A stretch of DNA of 64,000 nt from Lineus longissimus (Eukaryota > Nemertea > Pilidiophora > Heteronemertea > Lineidae), in contig NC_088309.1 in assembly GCF_910592395.1 (NCBI RefSeq), positions 26,974,599 to 27,038,598 on the forward strand, read 5' to 3'. Below the pieces are notes generated by a model. It was not told where the DNA came from. It made no database searches and worked only from the letters and a program-made list of their open reading frames with translations. Numbering within the stretch: the stretch's first letter is position 1; every line of letters starts with the position of its first letter. Shown piece by piece: positions 23,506 through 36,504 of the stretch. Position numbers and translations under genes: made by a program.

Positions 23506-26500
23506 GTATTGCTTGTCTTATTTATAATTCTCAATATTTATTACGACATGGCATAATAAGACATAACTGTGTTAACCACATTGTTGGTTTTTTTGTATGA
23601 CAAGCTCTTGGCCGTTTCGCGCATTACAGCTGGTTGATATTTCATTTTGGTCTTCAATGATAACCTGGGAGAAGACCAGTTTAAGTCACAAAAATGGAGA
23701 AAGTTGATATGGCCGTTCTCTCAGTCATTTCTGGACCAGTCACCAATCAATAAGTTCAATCAGGAATCTTGTTTCCGATCTTTCCTTGCTGTACCTTGAT
23801 CAATACGCTGGAGCCATCCCGATCGTTCCAACTCTTATGATCATGGCTGTATTCCAATGATATAGGATTTGGTATGTTGATGTCAGTGAGCGATAACTAA
23901 TCAGAACTGGACAAAAGGCCATTTTATATGCTTTGATTTCTATGCATGGTACCATGCTTTTCTGATGTAACTAATGGGGAATTTATAGGAATGGTAAAAG
24001 ATTTAGAAGGATTGACTTGAATGCCAAAGTCATCTGATAGGGTTAACTTAAAAAGGTATACACACGCCATTTGGCACATCCACAGGTCGAGAGGTATATG
24101 TATACAGTTCACAGGGAAGCCAGTTTGAATAATATCAATTGCATTTTGTCTCGAAGATTATTCACTCTGGTTACTGTAAGCTCGGTACACATTTTAAGTG
24201 AGACCATTTCTTTCCTCTAATCCAAGTGGATGGGTATGAAATGGCGGTTAATCCCAACACCAACACCAGAAGTCTTAGAAGGTGCCACAAATTAACCCCA
24301 CGTTTCCTAAAATATTGACTTGTGGATTACTATTGAAAATAGTTTATTTGTTAAACTAAATCATACAAGCAACTCAACGTTCTACCTCTGCGCGTCTGTT
24401 TTTGTTGTTAAAGTTGGAGATGTAATAAAAACAAACCAAATTTCCGTAAAGTTATAAATGTTTTACCCATTAACTACTTCAGGTATTGCCCGGAGTAAAA
24501 CTTGCCATTCACGACGTATTATTAGCATCGCGATCTAGTCCAATTTGCTCCAAGTCTAAGCAATAATCAGCTTTCACATTGGGATTATAAGCACATCTCA
24601 CTTTCAGGATGGTGCGGGGAATTATCAGGTTGGATGCGTACGACATGAAGGACCTACCTAGTAAGTCTGTGAACAAGGATTTATCCCAATTTCACTCTTG
24701 AGATAGTCGGCTTCTTCCATGTACATTCCAGTTCAATAGGATTTAAGCTGAATGAGAAATTTCTGATTACGCCATCACCACTGTGGTCTCTTGCTTCATT
24801 TTTCTTTTTGTTAACATTCAAGCTCCTGCACATCTTCAATAAAGCAACGTGGTTTCGCCGCAACTGAGAACTGGCGATGGCAAACGTACGTTGGCTTGAT
24901 TATGTCCAAAGGTTTCAGGCCGGAATGTTGACCAGGGTAGGGCATTTGAAAATGGTAACATCTTTGACCGGAAGTAGAACTCAATGGTTATGATTTCTTG
25001 ATTGACAAAGTCATTAATTCTTAAATCCTTTGGGTGAGTGAAATATTTTAAAGTTTCTAGTTGCCTGACTTGATCTCAAAGCCTGCCAGCCATTACACAG
25101 TGTGACATCTGTGTTACCACATAGTTGTGAATAAGTAAATCTCGGAGCTTTGTTCTGAAAACCTGAGATTGAAAAATGTCCAGTAGGCCTATAGGTTAAT
25201 CCCTTAAACCTAAAGTTTGACAAAGACATACAACATTTTTATACACGCGGGCATAGAATTAGAAACACAAGTACTGTCTCTTAGTATAGTTCGTGTTGAC
25301 AACCGTCGACCCCGTGTCTGTGTATTTCATCTCGGCGTTGAAGAAGACCATCAGGTAATCGGTCAAGGATACGCAGCACCAGTTGTGTCATACACATGTA
25401 GAAGGTTTGTTCTTTTTGCATCCTAAGGTTCGCGCTCTCACGTATTCATCGCATAGTTGGGACAGATTACCCATTTCAGTGCTCTCCTTTATGTGTTCAA
25501 CTGGGTGTGTCCTATCAGGCTACATACGGTATTTTCGTCAAGCTTTATCGATAGTTCTCATCGACACCTCAGCCGAGAAAGAACTCAGAACAGGGTGAGT
25601 TCAGTTTGTGGATGGTAGGCCTACATGTAACTGGTAATGTCTCATCCTCCTTGATAAATAGTCATTTGTGCTGTTGCTTGTAACAACTCTGTGGTTCCTA
25701 AACTCAATATTCATTAACATGGGCTTCTTTTTCCAGCTTAGTCGGCTTACCTATAGAACTGTGCATTGTGAATGACCCAGTGGTGTGTTGGATTATGATA
25801 AAGAGGGCAGATTACTGTCAGATATCCAGATTAACCAACGATAAATAAACCTACGTAGTTTGTTTTATTCGAATGTGATACGAGCAATAGTCATGATAAT
25901 AATGAACTTCGAAACCACACAGGTAAACCCATACCGAACCACGGTTGCTACGACGACCAAAACGAGTTCCATCCCGACACATCACCTGAATGTCCCCAGT
26001 GCTGAGAACTTGTAACAATTGTTGCAGGACTGAAGTAGTAGCGTTTCAAATCTCCCCGTTTATTTCATTTTGATGTTCAAAAGTTCATCAAATATTCAAG
26101 GATTGCAATAACATTACTTTGACTTTTTCCGAATGGAAGCCGAGAAGAGCTGTTTGATTACATATACCATTACTGCAGAACACAGTCTAAAATGGTTTTG
26201 GCAGTTGCTTGGTTCGTTTCAAAAATTAAAGTGCAGGACCAGTCGGAACATAACTTCCTCATTATTATCAGAATGCTACGTTCAAGCTATTATTCAAAAT
26301 TAGCATACATGTATATCGTCCAATTCCAATATGAAATGTACATGTATGTCTAAAATGAAAGAACCAAATAAGTCAATTACAGTTTCATTACTTTGTAGGG
26401 ACTGAAGTCATGCGTATTCATCAGTGGGCTTGTTCGGCCAAGTGCCTTTAGTAGTAGAGTTTGAATATACGTGTGTTTATGGCAAATACTAGATATCATT

Positions 26501-26602
26501 AAAATTCCAAATGATGTAAATAGTCTACCAGGCACTGCAAGGATCGTGACTGGAATACCATCATGATATTGGACAGACGTAACGTGAAGATCTTGTGTCA
26601 TT

Positions 26603-26815
26603 GTGGTTATGGAGTTGGTCAGAGTATACAGACTGGTGGACCCTTTCGCACCGGGCCCGGTCCGCTCTCAGGTTGAGCGGATTCTGGGGCCTGGACACCA
26701 TTTCGGGTGCGCTGGCAAGGATTTGCAACTTTCACGCTCACTTCCGCTAAGAGTTACTGGTCAAGCTGTTCTTGAAGGTAACGAACAATGGGCACAAGCT
26801 AGTGATTTCGATTAA
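26603..26815 (+). other. GC-rich open frame in intron 3, status unknown
   Basis: A 70-codon open frame, richer in GC than its surroundings, reads DPFAPGPVRSQVERILGPGH and onward. It contains an acceptor-like CTCTCAG at about 26672 and a donor-like AAG/GTAACG at about 26777. The intervening 105 nt could be a cassette exon, but I see no family resemblance, and chance is equally likely. Confidence 0.15.
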
Positions 26816-27005
26816 AGGGAAGGAGTCAAATTACGCCTGAGTGCTCAAGGAAAGTGTGCAAAATCAGAGGAAGATGTACAATGTACAATATGGGTATCAC
26901 AATGGAAGGAAGGGAATGAGTCGTAGTCTTTTCAGATACCGCACCTTCCGATCAACTCAGACTGAACTTCAGAATGAAAGCATAAGGTCGATCTTTCTCT
27001 TTCAG

Positions 27006-27253
27006 ATATCAAGAGACCAGATGAGAAGTTTGACCGCCACTGGCTGACTTGGCCGAGGACCCCAGCCTCCCAGAGCGAGCGTTCAAAGACCCCAGCCACC
27101 GCACTCTACAGGCCAAAAAACCCAGCCAAACTTCGACGGTCGAAGACGGCATTTGATCGACCCATCTTCACGCCTTTGCCAAAGGAATTCGTGGAGTTGG
27201 ACCCAAGACCACCAACTGGGGAACCGCCAACTTTGAACTTTATACCAGGGGAG
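27006..27253 (+). CDS. IQ-motif gene, exon 4 (residues 323-405)
   Basis: After CTTTTTCAG-type sequence (CTCTTTCAG) the exon completes Asp and reads IKRPDEKFDRHWLTWPRTP. A basic segment LRRSKTAFDRPIFTPLPKEF follows, with PRPPTGEPPTLNFIPGE at the end. The donor is GAG/GTAAGT, in phase 0. It accepts phase 1 from exon 3 or from the alternative exon 23388-23505. Confidence 0.85.
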
Positions 27254-27962
27254 GTAAGTGTTAGAAAGATTATGCTTGCGTTGTAATATTGATGATGAAA
27301 GTGTTAGAAGGAGGCGGGTGCACTTTGGTGAAAATTGAGTTAATAACATATTTGACAACTTTACGCAGCTCTTTCTTGACCTGCTGTGAATACAATAAAA
27401 GTTGATATTGTCACTATCACATATCATCAACAGAATCAAAGCAAGAACCAAACATACATAGTCCCGATTTGAATGAACTCATTGAGAGTTATGTACCGTA
27501 CCAAATTGCCTCACAGATTTCTCAGGACGGTTAACTCAACAGAAATTGCTCGATAGTCTGGGTGTTCCCGAGCGCATCCCTGGCCACATAACCTCTAATT
27601 ATCTCAAAATGATGACCTGGTCTCAGTGGCTAGCTCTTGTGTTAGGTTTGGTGTTATGCATGAGTGTATATCAAGTAAAAAGCCTGTAAGTTTTCGGAAT
27701 TCACATTGAAAACCTGTTGGTAGTCACAGTGAAGTGTAACGTTAGAAAGCTTGTGGGCGACTGTCGCACATGCCGCGTGAGGAATATAAGTATCTTGGGA
27801 AATGCTGATTCAGAGGATCGAACAACAGAGAGATCGATTGTCTACCTCAAGGAAGCAAGTCACTAAGCCTTTTGACAGCGCTTCCGTCGAAAGATCGAAG
27901 GTTACGTGACTGAGAGAGACCAAAGAACACTTTCTGTATTCTCTGTCTGTTTCGTTTTCCAG

Positions 27963-28035
27963 CCAGGGGAATACGGGAAAGCAGTTCCTTATGTGCCTGC
28001 TTTCCAATCGTGGATGAAAGGAGCTTCGAACGAAG
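27963..28035 (+). CDS. IQ-motif gene, exon 5 (residues 406-429)
   Basis: A short 73-nt exon after TTCGTTTTCCAG, encoding PGEYGKAVPYVPAFQSWMKG then ASNE plus one base. The donor is AAG/GTAGGT, in phase 1. Aromatic and Pro residues recur as in the rest of the C-terminal part. Confidence 0.8.
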
Positions 28036-28912
28036 GTAGGTAGTGACGACTGTCATGTCATGTTAAAGTATCTCTCAACAAAGCGATACTGACGTATACA
28101 AGTCATGTCGATTATATCAAATTGAAGTGATGCCTAAGGTTTCATGTGAAATACCCCCGGAGTGTTTACTGTATATTTACCTTTTTACTTATCGTTGTTC
28201 ATTGGTTACATATTCACACAAGATTCCTCAAATCACAGACATACAATAAGCTGAATCCACGGTGTCTACACATCAAAGCAGTCACTCAATTTATGACTAT
28301 AAACTCGGATTTTCTTCCGGACAATCCACATACAGGACATCGACACGTCTTACCCAGTGTTATGTCGCGGCTACTGTAACTTGTACTTGAGGCAAGCTTC
28401 ATGCTTATGATTCAAGTTTATAAATACTTAACAGCATCTTTGATACACCATCGCTCGGGGAATTACATGTATCGTGACAGCTGGTACCTTTGATTGAATG
28501 CTTCCAGAAGAGGTTTTCGTTGCCAACATGTTTCATTTATTTGCTTTGGCCATTGCTTTAATTATTCATGATTTTGCATCGTGTTAAAAGACTGGCAAAC
28601 ACGCTGCAACTATCGTATCCATGACGCGTTATGGGACATCTACGTCCGTAAATCTGCCGTCAGATTTAAGGGACAAGAATATGGCAGTTTTGATATACAA
28701 ATACGGCAACCCCCAAACGTCCATTCTTTTCTATCTGTCGTGAAAGAAAGGTGAGAAGACGGCAGCCAACTATGATACATATGACTAGGAAGCGTTTCCA
28801 CGGGCGCCGTAGAAAAGTCCGGGGAAATGTACTCAGCATCGTTTTACACCGATAACCGACAAGCATGTCGCAAGCATGTCGCACTCTATTCAATATTTGA
28901 TTCTTGTTTCAG

Positions 28913-29168
28913 ACAAGGACGTTGTTTACAGGATGATGAAGACACTGAAAGCACAACAAACGAAAGGCGCACCAAGCCATGCCCGTTACGTCTCCTACAG
29001 TGAGGCAGACAAGACACAGAGGAAAGAGCCCTCCAGTTATGGGGTCAGGACATCCATGCCGGCGTTCCGACCCCCAGAGATGTATCAAGTGCCTGAAGGG
29101 CAGCATCCTCAGCCTTGTAACAGTTGTGACGAGTATTTGGTTAAGACGTGGGCTCATCAAGTGGGAGC
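28913..29168 (+). CDS. IQ-motif gene, exon 6 (residues 430-514)
   Basis: The acceptor TTCTTGTTTCAG completes Asp, then KDVVYRMMKTLKAQQTKGAP, a Tyr/Ser segment (ARYVSYSEADK) and YGVRTSMPAFRPPEMYQVPE. The end carries CNSCDEYLVKTWAHQVG. The donor is AGC/GTAAGT, in phase 2. The single CxxC (about residue 497) is not enough for a metal site by itself. Confidence 0.85.
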
Positions 29169-30560
29169 GTAAGTACACAGTCAACCTGCGTTGGCATTGA
29201 GTGGTGGTTACACGCTGTTAACGATGGCAGTTTACAACTCCACCATCAGATGGAAGCACCTTCAATTTTAGCTTGCGTTTCCACCATAAGATTACGGCAC
29301 TGCCTGTCACTTCAATGTGTATTACGCTCCTTCAAACATGAAAATGTATTTGGGTCATCAATATGAATGAACCATGAAATACGTTGCTTCGCTAAACCGT
29401 TTCGTTAAGCAGTTAGCCATAATCTTTGTCCTTCACACCCCCTGTGTCGCTGTGACAATTTATGTCGAAGGGGCAATAGTTTATCACAGCGGGATGTCGG
29501 GGGCCAGACTGAACCCCGGAGCTGTATTATTCAACAGGTGAATATTTCCAGTCTAATTACCAGCATGTTTCTGTCAAAAAAACCAAGCAAACACAGATTT
29601 CATGAAAAACATGTATATGGCTCGATTGGCAAATGCGTTGGGGGATATTATAACGGTTTAGTACATATCGCCTGGGTTGGTGACCGGACCAACTTGGTGG
29701 AAGAATTCCTAATTATTATGAATAAAATATTCATTATTCAGACCAAGCAACCATTATTGATTTTGGCTGGTACTGAATGGGTGGTTCCAGTCCAACAGGA
29801 TCGTGTCTCGCACTTTATCAGACTTAACTCTGTTTAAATATTAGCTGTTTTCGATTTGATATATTGATTGGTTGTGCCAGGCTATAGCACCCCTGGAGTG
29901 TTCAGATAGTGTGAAAAACATAACAGTCGTTTAGCCAAACTAGCAACAGTGGTTCGTAGTTCATTCCCTTGGCTGTCTGTTGGTGAGAACTGGGCGAAAA
30001 CATAATGGCTGGATCTTGGCAAGTACAGATGATTAATGTTACCTTTGTGCCTTTAAAGCAGTTTTCGATATCTTGTGATCAAATCATTTGGAGACTATCG
30101 TATAATGCTTTCAAATCTTGGATTTAAAGAATATTTCATTTCTTCTTTCGGTTCTTCTTCTTGTCTGAGCTTCCAGCTCTACCGTTTTGACAACAACAGA
30201 GTGTTAGTATCTTCGTTAAGAACGGCCGATAAGTCATATCATTATAGAGGGTAACCCTCACACAGGAGTTTTGAAAATAGATATTGGGAGCAAAATGGGA
30301 ACGTGTGAGGAAAAGGCTCGGAAGTATCCCAAACATAGTTAGTAATCGTTCAGCCATTTTGTTTTCGCTCAGTTCCCCAGAATTCTATGGAATCGGCTAC
30401 AGCCGGTATTACAATGCGAATACTGCAGCGGCGCGCGAGCACAACGACTTCAACTTCTCAAGGCATACGTTCAATTGGTAAGGCAGTTCAGGTCTGGTTA
30501 CTTGAAAGGAATGCAAGGTTTTTTAATTCAACCGTTTCCTACAACTTTCACCACTACCTC

Positions 30561-30650
30561 AGATTTCAGTTGAACAGATTTTTCGCATTGAGCAGAAGTA
30601 GACAATAAAAAGTGTCGGACGGATTGGACTTTTTGAAACTCGCCCCGATA
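30561..30650 (+). repeat. Dispersed repeat, copy 1 (related to 41240-41330)
   Basis: TTTCAGTTGAACAGATTTTT, then ATAAAAAGTGTCGGACGGA and GAAACTCGCCC, occur in the same order and spacing at 41243-41326 (TTTCAGTAGAACAGATTTTT, ATAAAAAGGTCGGGCGGA, GAAACTCGCCC). It lies in intron 6 of the IQ-motif gene. The other copy is in intron 1 of NR2E3. The family is unknown. Confidence 0.65.
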
Positions 30651-30786
30651 CTAACGGGAACTGTGACAACTTTGTTGAACATTTGATGGACCAAAGGTTT
30701 GTACTGTTGTCAATTTCGTTACAATGTCTATGCTCATTTTGAATCAAATTTGACAAATGCCACTGTCTCCTTCATTGTCATTTCAG

Positions 30787-30910
30787 GGAAAATCCGAAGC
30801 CATATGCAGCCCCATCAACGTACAGGAATGTAGAATACAGGCCGATGGCCAAGCACCAACCTAGGCTCCCCATGCACAAGGACTACCATCACGAGAACTC
30901 CCACTTCCAG
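30787..30910 (+). CDS. IQ-motif gene, exon 7 (residues 515-556)
   Basis: After TCATTTCAG the exon completes Ala and reads ENPKPYAAPSTYRNVEYRPM, then AKHQPRLPMHKDYHHENSHFQ. The donor is CAG/GTGAAC, in phase 0. It is dense in Tyr, His and Pro with no gaps in frame, which suggests a constrained region. Confidence 0.85.
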
Positions 30911-31166
30911 GTGAACACATCTCTTTTGTAATTTTGAGAAAAAGCAAAAATCAAAGTAAAGCCGCAACAAAGTGCAGAAATTCGTGAATATAGCGCAACC
31001 AACTGGGAGTTGACGGGCGTTTCTGGTGATAAGGTATATCATTTGTATGATGCTTTAAATGATACATAAATGTAGTTTATGTTAGGACGTTTGTGTTGTT
31101 TCATTCTGGTCTATTGACCTTCCCGTAACTCATCATATCGTCAACTGTGATTTATTCCTTTTCCAG

Positions 31167-31277
31167 GATGCGCAGCGGCCGTACCGAAGTCATTTTATCA
31201 TATTCCCTGACTGGGTCTCGGAGAATGCTCACTTCAAGAAGCAGAGGCAGATGAATGGTCATAGATACCAGTACTAG
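31167..31277 (+). CDS. IQ-motif gene, last coding exon (residues 557-592)
   Basis: The acceptor TTCCTTTTCCAG precedes DAQRPYRSHFIIFPDWVSEN, then AHFKKQRQMNGHRYQY and TAG (31275-31277). The aromatic core FIIFPDW and the basic end look like a conserved C terminus. Confidence 0.88.
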   Translation, partial: DAQRPYRSHFIIFPDWVSENAHFKKQRQMNGHRYQY

Positions 31278-32380
31278 GAAAGACGTTTGATCTTTTAATG
31301 TAGTTGACTATCGGTTCTTGTCACGTATCTTCAATTTCGGATTTCCGTCCAACTCATCCTCGAACTTTCATCCAGTAAAAGCGATCCCAGTTTATCTTTC
31401 GAAGCGCCCATACCGTCTTTTTGGACAGTCATTGGCGGAACATCTCCGATATCATACCCCGACGCTCGACCATCGGCATCCGAGGGTGATGAAAATCTGA
31501 ACGCTGATGGCAATAGAGCTGGGCTTGCGTTGGCCGATAAGAGGAAGAAGGATCAAACTTGCAAACCTCTTGCTACTTCCTGCTGTGGAAGCAAAATGGA
31601 AGCATCAGTCGTTGAACTTGTGTTGTCATTAACAGTCACCGCACGAGGCGGTTTCGCGTGTCCTTTCGGAGCAAGTGCGTTTTTCACGAAAAGGTTCTGC
31701 CTTGTGATGTGGTACCTTATCAGTTTCTCGCGAATGGAATGCTTTCAATGCTTCAACGATAGATGGCGAAAGAGAACTGTTTGATGCATTTTGCTTATCA
31801 ATAATCTATTGCGATGTCAGTCAGTTATGAAATGATCCAAGGACGAGGTTTAAGTCAACAGGTTAACTAATCTGCAAATATCCTATAACAAACCAATACA
31901 ACTCTTATTCATATCTTCCGTCCCATAACATGAATGATTTGGCCAACGTTCTCTTAAACTGCAATATTATTATAGTTTTGGTTCTCCTTGGATAGTTTTC
32001 ATCCTCTCAATGTCAAGGGAGTGAGATGTCTTCGTACTCTTTGTCTATAATACTATGTGCCCCTGACAAATGCAAGAGAACAAGAGTGGACCTGATGAAT
32101 GGTATTAAGCCTGTTGCCTGCAGCAGCGAAAATCTCCGGCTCAAGGAGTTAGTCCCGCACGAAGTTGGATGGCGGACTAGCCATGCAAATGATGCATTCA
32201 TCTGAGGCACAATTCGGCGGTTTAACGATTACTATTCTTCTTAGGGTTTTACTATAATAAGATATTCCGTCCTTGATAGTTAATTTATTGTATGATAGTT
32301 GGTTGTTATTTATATCTGTGATACATTGTCTATTGCACAACAAGTGCAAGTCAGAATAAACTAATGTACATAAGGGTATG
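31278..32380 (+). other. Probable 3' UTR of the IQ-motif gene
   Basis: Non-coding sequence runs from the stop to a consensus AATAAA at 32355-32360. The cleavage site is not visible. Open frames at 31318-31500 and 31530-31784 overlap this stretch and have no independent support. Confidence 0.4.
32355..32360 (+). terminator. Candidate polyadenylation signal, IQ-motif gene
   Basis: AATAAA about 1.08 kb after the stop, followed by TG-rich sequence (GGTATGTCAGTGTCAGTG), which fits a downstream GU-rich element. Confidence 0.4.
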
Positions 32381-35300
32381 TCAGTGTCAGTGTTTTTCGT
32401 TTGACATTTTGTGCTGTAGACCGCAACTTTTCATATTTGTGTGATTCTAAGGAAACAAGGGATGTAATAAGCTTGCTGGACATCTTGTCAGCAGTACATC
32501 CATTCTTGAAACCTTTCATTTGAACTTTCCCTTTTTCGTATGTCAGAAGGGAACTCTTTTCCCAGATGAGAATGGTTATTGGAGAATAGTTTCACCGGTC
32601 CAAGAACAATTTTGAACATTCTAGAAACGGAAAATATTATGTAAATAGGCGTTCGATGCCATTCAAATCTTCTGCATGTATCGACAATAGGTTGAAGACG
32701 CCAGGTTTTCCGATGGTCACGACGCCAATGTCCCTGCTTGCCCTTTCGTTATACGAGTTATACAAGTACATGTCTTATAATAGGGCAAACTGGGATGGAT
32801 TTCGGGTGCGGCTGTGACTACAAATGCGAGTTGTTTATTGTAGCGACTGGATATATCATAGAAATAGCCATTTAACTAAGGTGATACCTATTCGGAGTGG
32901 TTCGTGACTAACATTGACAAAAATATACGTTTTTAAGTAGCAGTTTTGCATTAACAAACATGTTTAGCGGACCAAAATTGTAATGCTTCAGCTTCCTGAC
33001 GATTTGGCACTGGACACTAGTGTAATAATGTGTAGTCTATATCATTCCCGCTAACAGCTGAACTTGACTGGCATGACTGGCCGCGGTCATTCAAACATGC
33101 CTTGTAAACTAGATAAGTATTTATCTGTCTGAGGGTATCCTCCGCTACACAGCCAGGTGCAACGGGCATCTCAACAAAATCATTTGACGTGATTGATTAT
33201 CCACGATTGTTGCGTGCATTCTGTCGGAACAAAATGATGTCCTTATGCTCAATTATTCTATTTGAGCTTTGGAGTATAGATCAATGAATAAACATGGAAC
33301 AAAATCAGAATGTCATGTTGGCTCATTTGAGAGTCTGATTTAGACATTTGTTACAGGAGACCGATTTTGACTCTGGAAGAATGATGAACCAACATCTGTG
33401 GTTGGCTGAACCTGCTGTGGTTAAACTGAAACATGACTGTCCAATGGCAAGTCATAATAGAACTGAGATTATAGCAAACTGTTCAAATAGACAAATTTAC
33501 TTAAATCTTCCATAAAATGATGGTTTGTACGTTTCCACGACGTGTTATTGGTTGCAATGCTGTTCAACAAGTCAACATACATTGTAGCCTTTGAACTCGA
33601 AATGAAAGTATTGAGATGAAATTCGATGATCAATGAGACGTTTGATGAAACATGAAAATGGCCTAACTCATCACTCGGGTAATTCTGAACATCCCGGTAA
33701 TTTTCGATAAACATGAGATTGTTGATAACGCCCAAGGACAAGTGGCAAAGATGTTGAAGAAAATACCAACGGAAAGAAAAGTGACCAACCCAATTCAAGT
33801 TGTCAAACAATGGAATAATCATCAAATATCTTCAAACTCGATTCTATCAACGTCAGAAAACCAGGAACTCGCTTGCCTTCTTTGCTTGATAAATTAGCAA
33901 GTGATCATTTCTTTGCGTGCCGTTCTACGGTCGAGTGGCGAACCGCCAGTGTTGAGCACCCATCAGTCAAAATAACCTGCACCCTGATTTGATCTACACC
34001 GGCAATGATGAGCGTATCGCATGATCACTGCTATACGGAGCGCGAGGTACCTTCAAGAAGATCCTCTTTCTCTCTTGCCCTACCCCGAAAACGCAAAACT
34101 AAGGAACATTTAATATTTTAGAGGGTGCATCCATCCTTTTTGCAACAAATACGCCAATACCAGTGATGGCTGAAACGAAATCGTGTAGTCATAGGCCTGT
34201 AGGGCGGCGCTTGGCTGGGCGACAGTACGCATTGAAGTAACCCTGCTGCTTGGCCAGAAAAAGAGATACCATTGCATTGTTTCCATACTTGTCGGCGTGT
34301 TTTAGCATATCATATAGTAACTTGAACTGATATGAATTCTTAGATTTCTTCACAAAGATCCATTGCTGAAAGAGAAATTAGAAAAAGATCAACCCCGACA
34401 AAACTATGACCCAAATTGACAAAGAAGAGACACGTCGTGTTGGTAAACATTCATTGTTAAGATACCAGTATACGTGATATTTGATGACTTGAACGCTTTA
34501 ACTGGCCGGTGTCTTAACAAGTGTCCAGGAAGATCACCACACAATGATTGTGTAAACAAACTGTCCGATCACATAGCGGAAAATTGGCAACTTTTGAAGG
34601 GTATTCATGCCGTGACTGACAGCGAAAATTGAAAGTATTTGTGGGATGTTTGTCTGTTACGGATACCATGGTTTAACGTCACGTTCTGTCAATCATGGCT
34701 GCCATGTTGAATGAGGCTGAATTGAGGCTGAAGGTCACGGGACAACGTGAGATGTCATCGGTGAGGACTGTACTTGGTGACTTGGCAGATGGACGGTTTT
34801 GCGCGAAGGAAAAATTGGCGTTCACAATCTTATGGCACGCCTGACTCTGAGAGGGCAAAGGTAAACTGACAAAATGACTAAATTGGATTTAGCGACGGAA
34901 TCAAACGGAGACGCGTTCACAGAGCCTTGGGCACGTATGAAGCACAGAGAAAAATAAATCTGACAAGTTGAGCATTGACCGTACTTTCTTGAGGAGGATA
35001 TGACGCTTTGTAAGAGGCTCCTCTTTGTCACGCTATATCTAAGAAGAAATTTCGGAGCCGGATCGTATCAGCTTGAATTGAATATCCTCGTTCTGTTACA
35101 GTGTATAAAATGATGTTTCTCAAACCCATTTTCAGACAGACAATTATTTTTTCAAATGAAGTATACAACTTGGCCCTTTTCACTGAATATCGGGATATTC
35201 AGTAAAGGCGCTCCGAACTACAAATGTGATATCTCCAGTCAGAGACCTACGTTTTTACTGAATAACTCGATGTATATTTTAGATCAAACGACTGTGACCT

Positions 35301-36443
35301 AAAACAAAATTGCAAAAAAGCATAACGATGCTTGATGCTCTTTAGGGAATATGATCACCAGAGATTCAACGAGACTGGAAATCTTCGTTCACATCAAAAA
35401 CATTTATTTTGATTTTGATTACCAATGCAAACAATTGTTTCAAATCAGTTTAACTGCATCGATTCTTTTCATTAGAGAATACAGCTGCAATTCATTCTGT
35501 GTATACATATCAAGATAAACATCATTCTTGGATGCGATGTTCAGTTTGTGATCCTAATCAGTTTACATCAATTTACCATACCATTTTCCGAAATGACGCT
35601 CAGTTACAGAACAAAATTTTAATTTCGACGGAAACCACAAAGCATCACTAGTCCAACGTGCGTTTAATTATCACATAATCCTCATCCGCTTGTGACCATT
35701 TCTGACGCGGTCGTCTGCTCAGCCCCATATCGCCAACGGCCATCCTCCCTCTAATCAGACCAATGACACAGATAACACTACATAGATAATGTAATGACAG
35801 GAATTGAATAATAAATAGCGGAGGACGTTCGATTGCGCTCTGGCTCAGGTGACTGGAGACAATGATGGTGGGTCGCATCTCTCAATAATGAGATATGGGC
35901 GGGACTTAATCCTGTGACTGATGCTGCGGGACGAGTCGCCTTGGCCATTCAGGAAAAATAGGGGTGACAACCCTACCGAAGCATGGATTACAAAATAATG
36001 ACCAACCTCTAGTTGTTTATTACACTATATAGACAACATCTGACGAACCTGAAATCAATGTTTTCGTTAAAAAACGTTTTAAATCTGTTTAGACTCCTAA
36101 TGATGAAGGGTTTCAAAAATATCAGCCCACACCTCCGACCCCAATCTTAGTTTTGACTCGCCCGGATCATCTTGAATCCATCCCGTCACATCATCTGAGT
36201 AGAACTTTCAGTTTTGATAATGATTCAGATTAAGCCATAAGTCCATCATTGTCATCTATTCACTTATTCATTAGTGCCATCAGTTTAAAGTCTGACTCTG
36301 CGACTCGCTGATGAGTTGAACTGACAAAGTGGTGAAGTCAGGACGGGCTGTGACAGGGACTCATATCAGAGGCTGTATCATTGCTAGGGCTCTTATCGGC
36401 CTCTCTTGTTAGGATAGTATCTTAGGGACACGTGGACCTCACC
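32381..36443. other. Intergenic stretch and 5' flank of the NR2E3 ortholog
   Basis: I find no exon or strong repeat. The 118-codon minus-strand frame at 33469-33825 has no splice or family support. A pyrimidine-rich acceptor (CTCTCTTGTTAG) ends at 36412, 31 bp before the NR2E3 start codon, so a non-coding 5' exon may lie somewhere here. Confidence 0.5.
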
Positions 36444-36504
36444 ATGATGATGATGGAACACGAGGAGGTGACGGTAGTCAACCCGGAGAGCCCGTACTCG
36501 GATG
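36444..36504 (+). CDS. NR2E3: NR2E3 ortholog, coding exon 1 (residues 1-20)
   Basis: Four Met codons in a row start at 36444 (CACCATGATG, good context), then EHEEVTVVNPESPYSD and one base. The donor is GATG/GTAAGT, in phase 1. It joins the AT of exon 2 to make Asp without a stop. It is placed by frame, donor and acidic/Ser-Pro composition rather than homology, so an alternative first exon in the 11-kb intron is possible. Confidence 0.75.

Larger units (their letters stand above)
15174..32380 (+). other. Gene span: IQ-motif, proline-rich protein of unknown function, eight coding exons
   Basis: Coding exons 15222-15629, 20336-20513, 21730-22110, 27006-27253, 27963-28035, 28913-29168, 30787-30910 and 31167-31277 join in consistent phases (0,1,1,0,1,2,0) into 592 residues ending at TAG. 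Residues 44-54 read VQKMIKGWKVR, which fits the IQ consensus ([FILV]Q, three residues, [RK]G, three residues, [RK]) and so suggests calmodulin-type binding. The centre (about 137-400) is Pro, Ala and Lys rich and probably disordered. The last 160 residues are Tyr, His and Pro rich (for example YAAPSTYRNVEYRP, then FIIFPDWVSEN) and look like the conserved part. There is no signal peptide or membrane segment. The STYxxxY-type segments recall small ciliary microtubule-associated proteins, but I cannot name the family. A polyadenylation signal AATAAA at 32355-32360 would give a 3' UTR of about 1.1 kb. Confidence 0.8.

Noticed and set aside
24608-24660. Exon-like 53-nt block with CTTTCAG acceptor and CTA/GTAAGT donor in intron 3 of the IQ-motif gene
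   Set aside because: The splice sites look good, but the phases from exon 3 or from 23388-23505 lead to a stop inside it and its length would break the frame into exon 4. It may be a decoy or poison exon, but I cannot support it.
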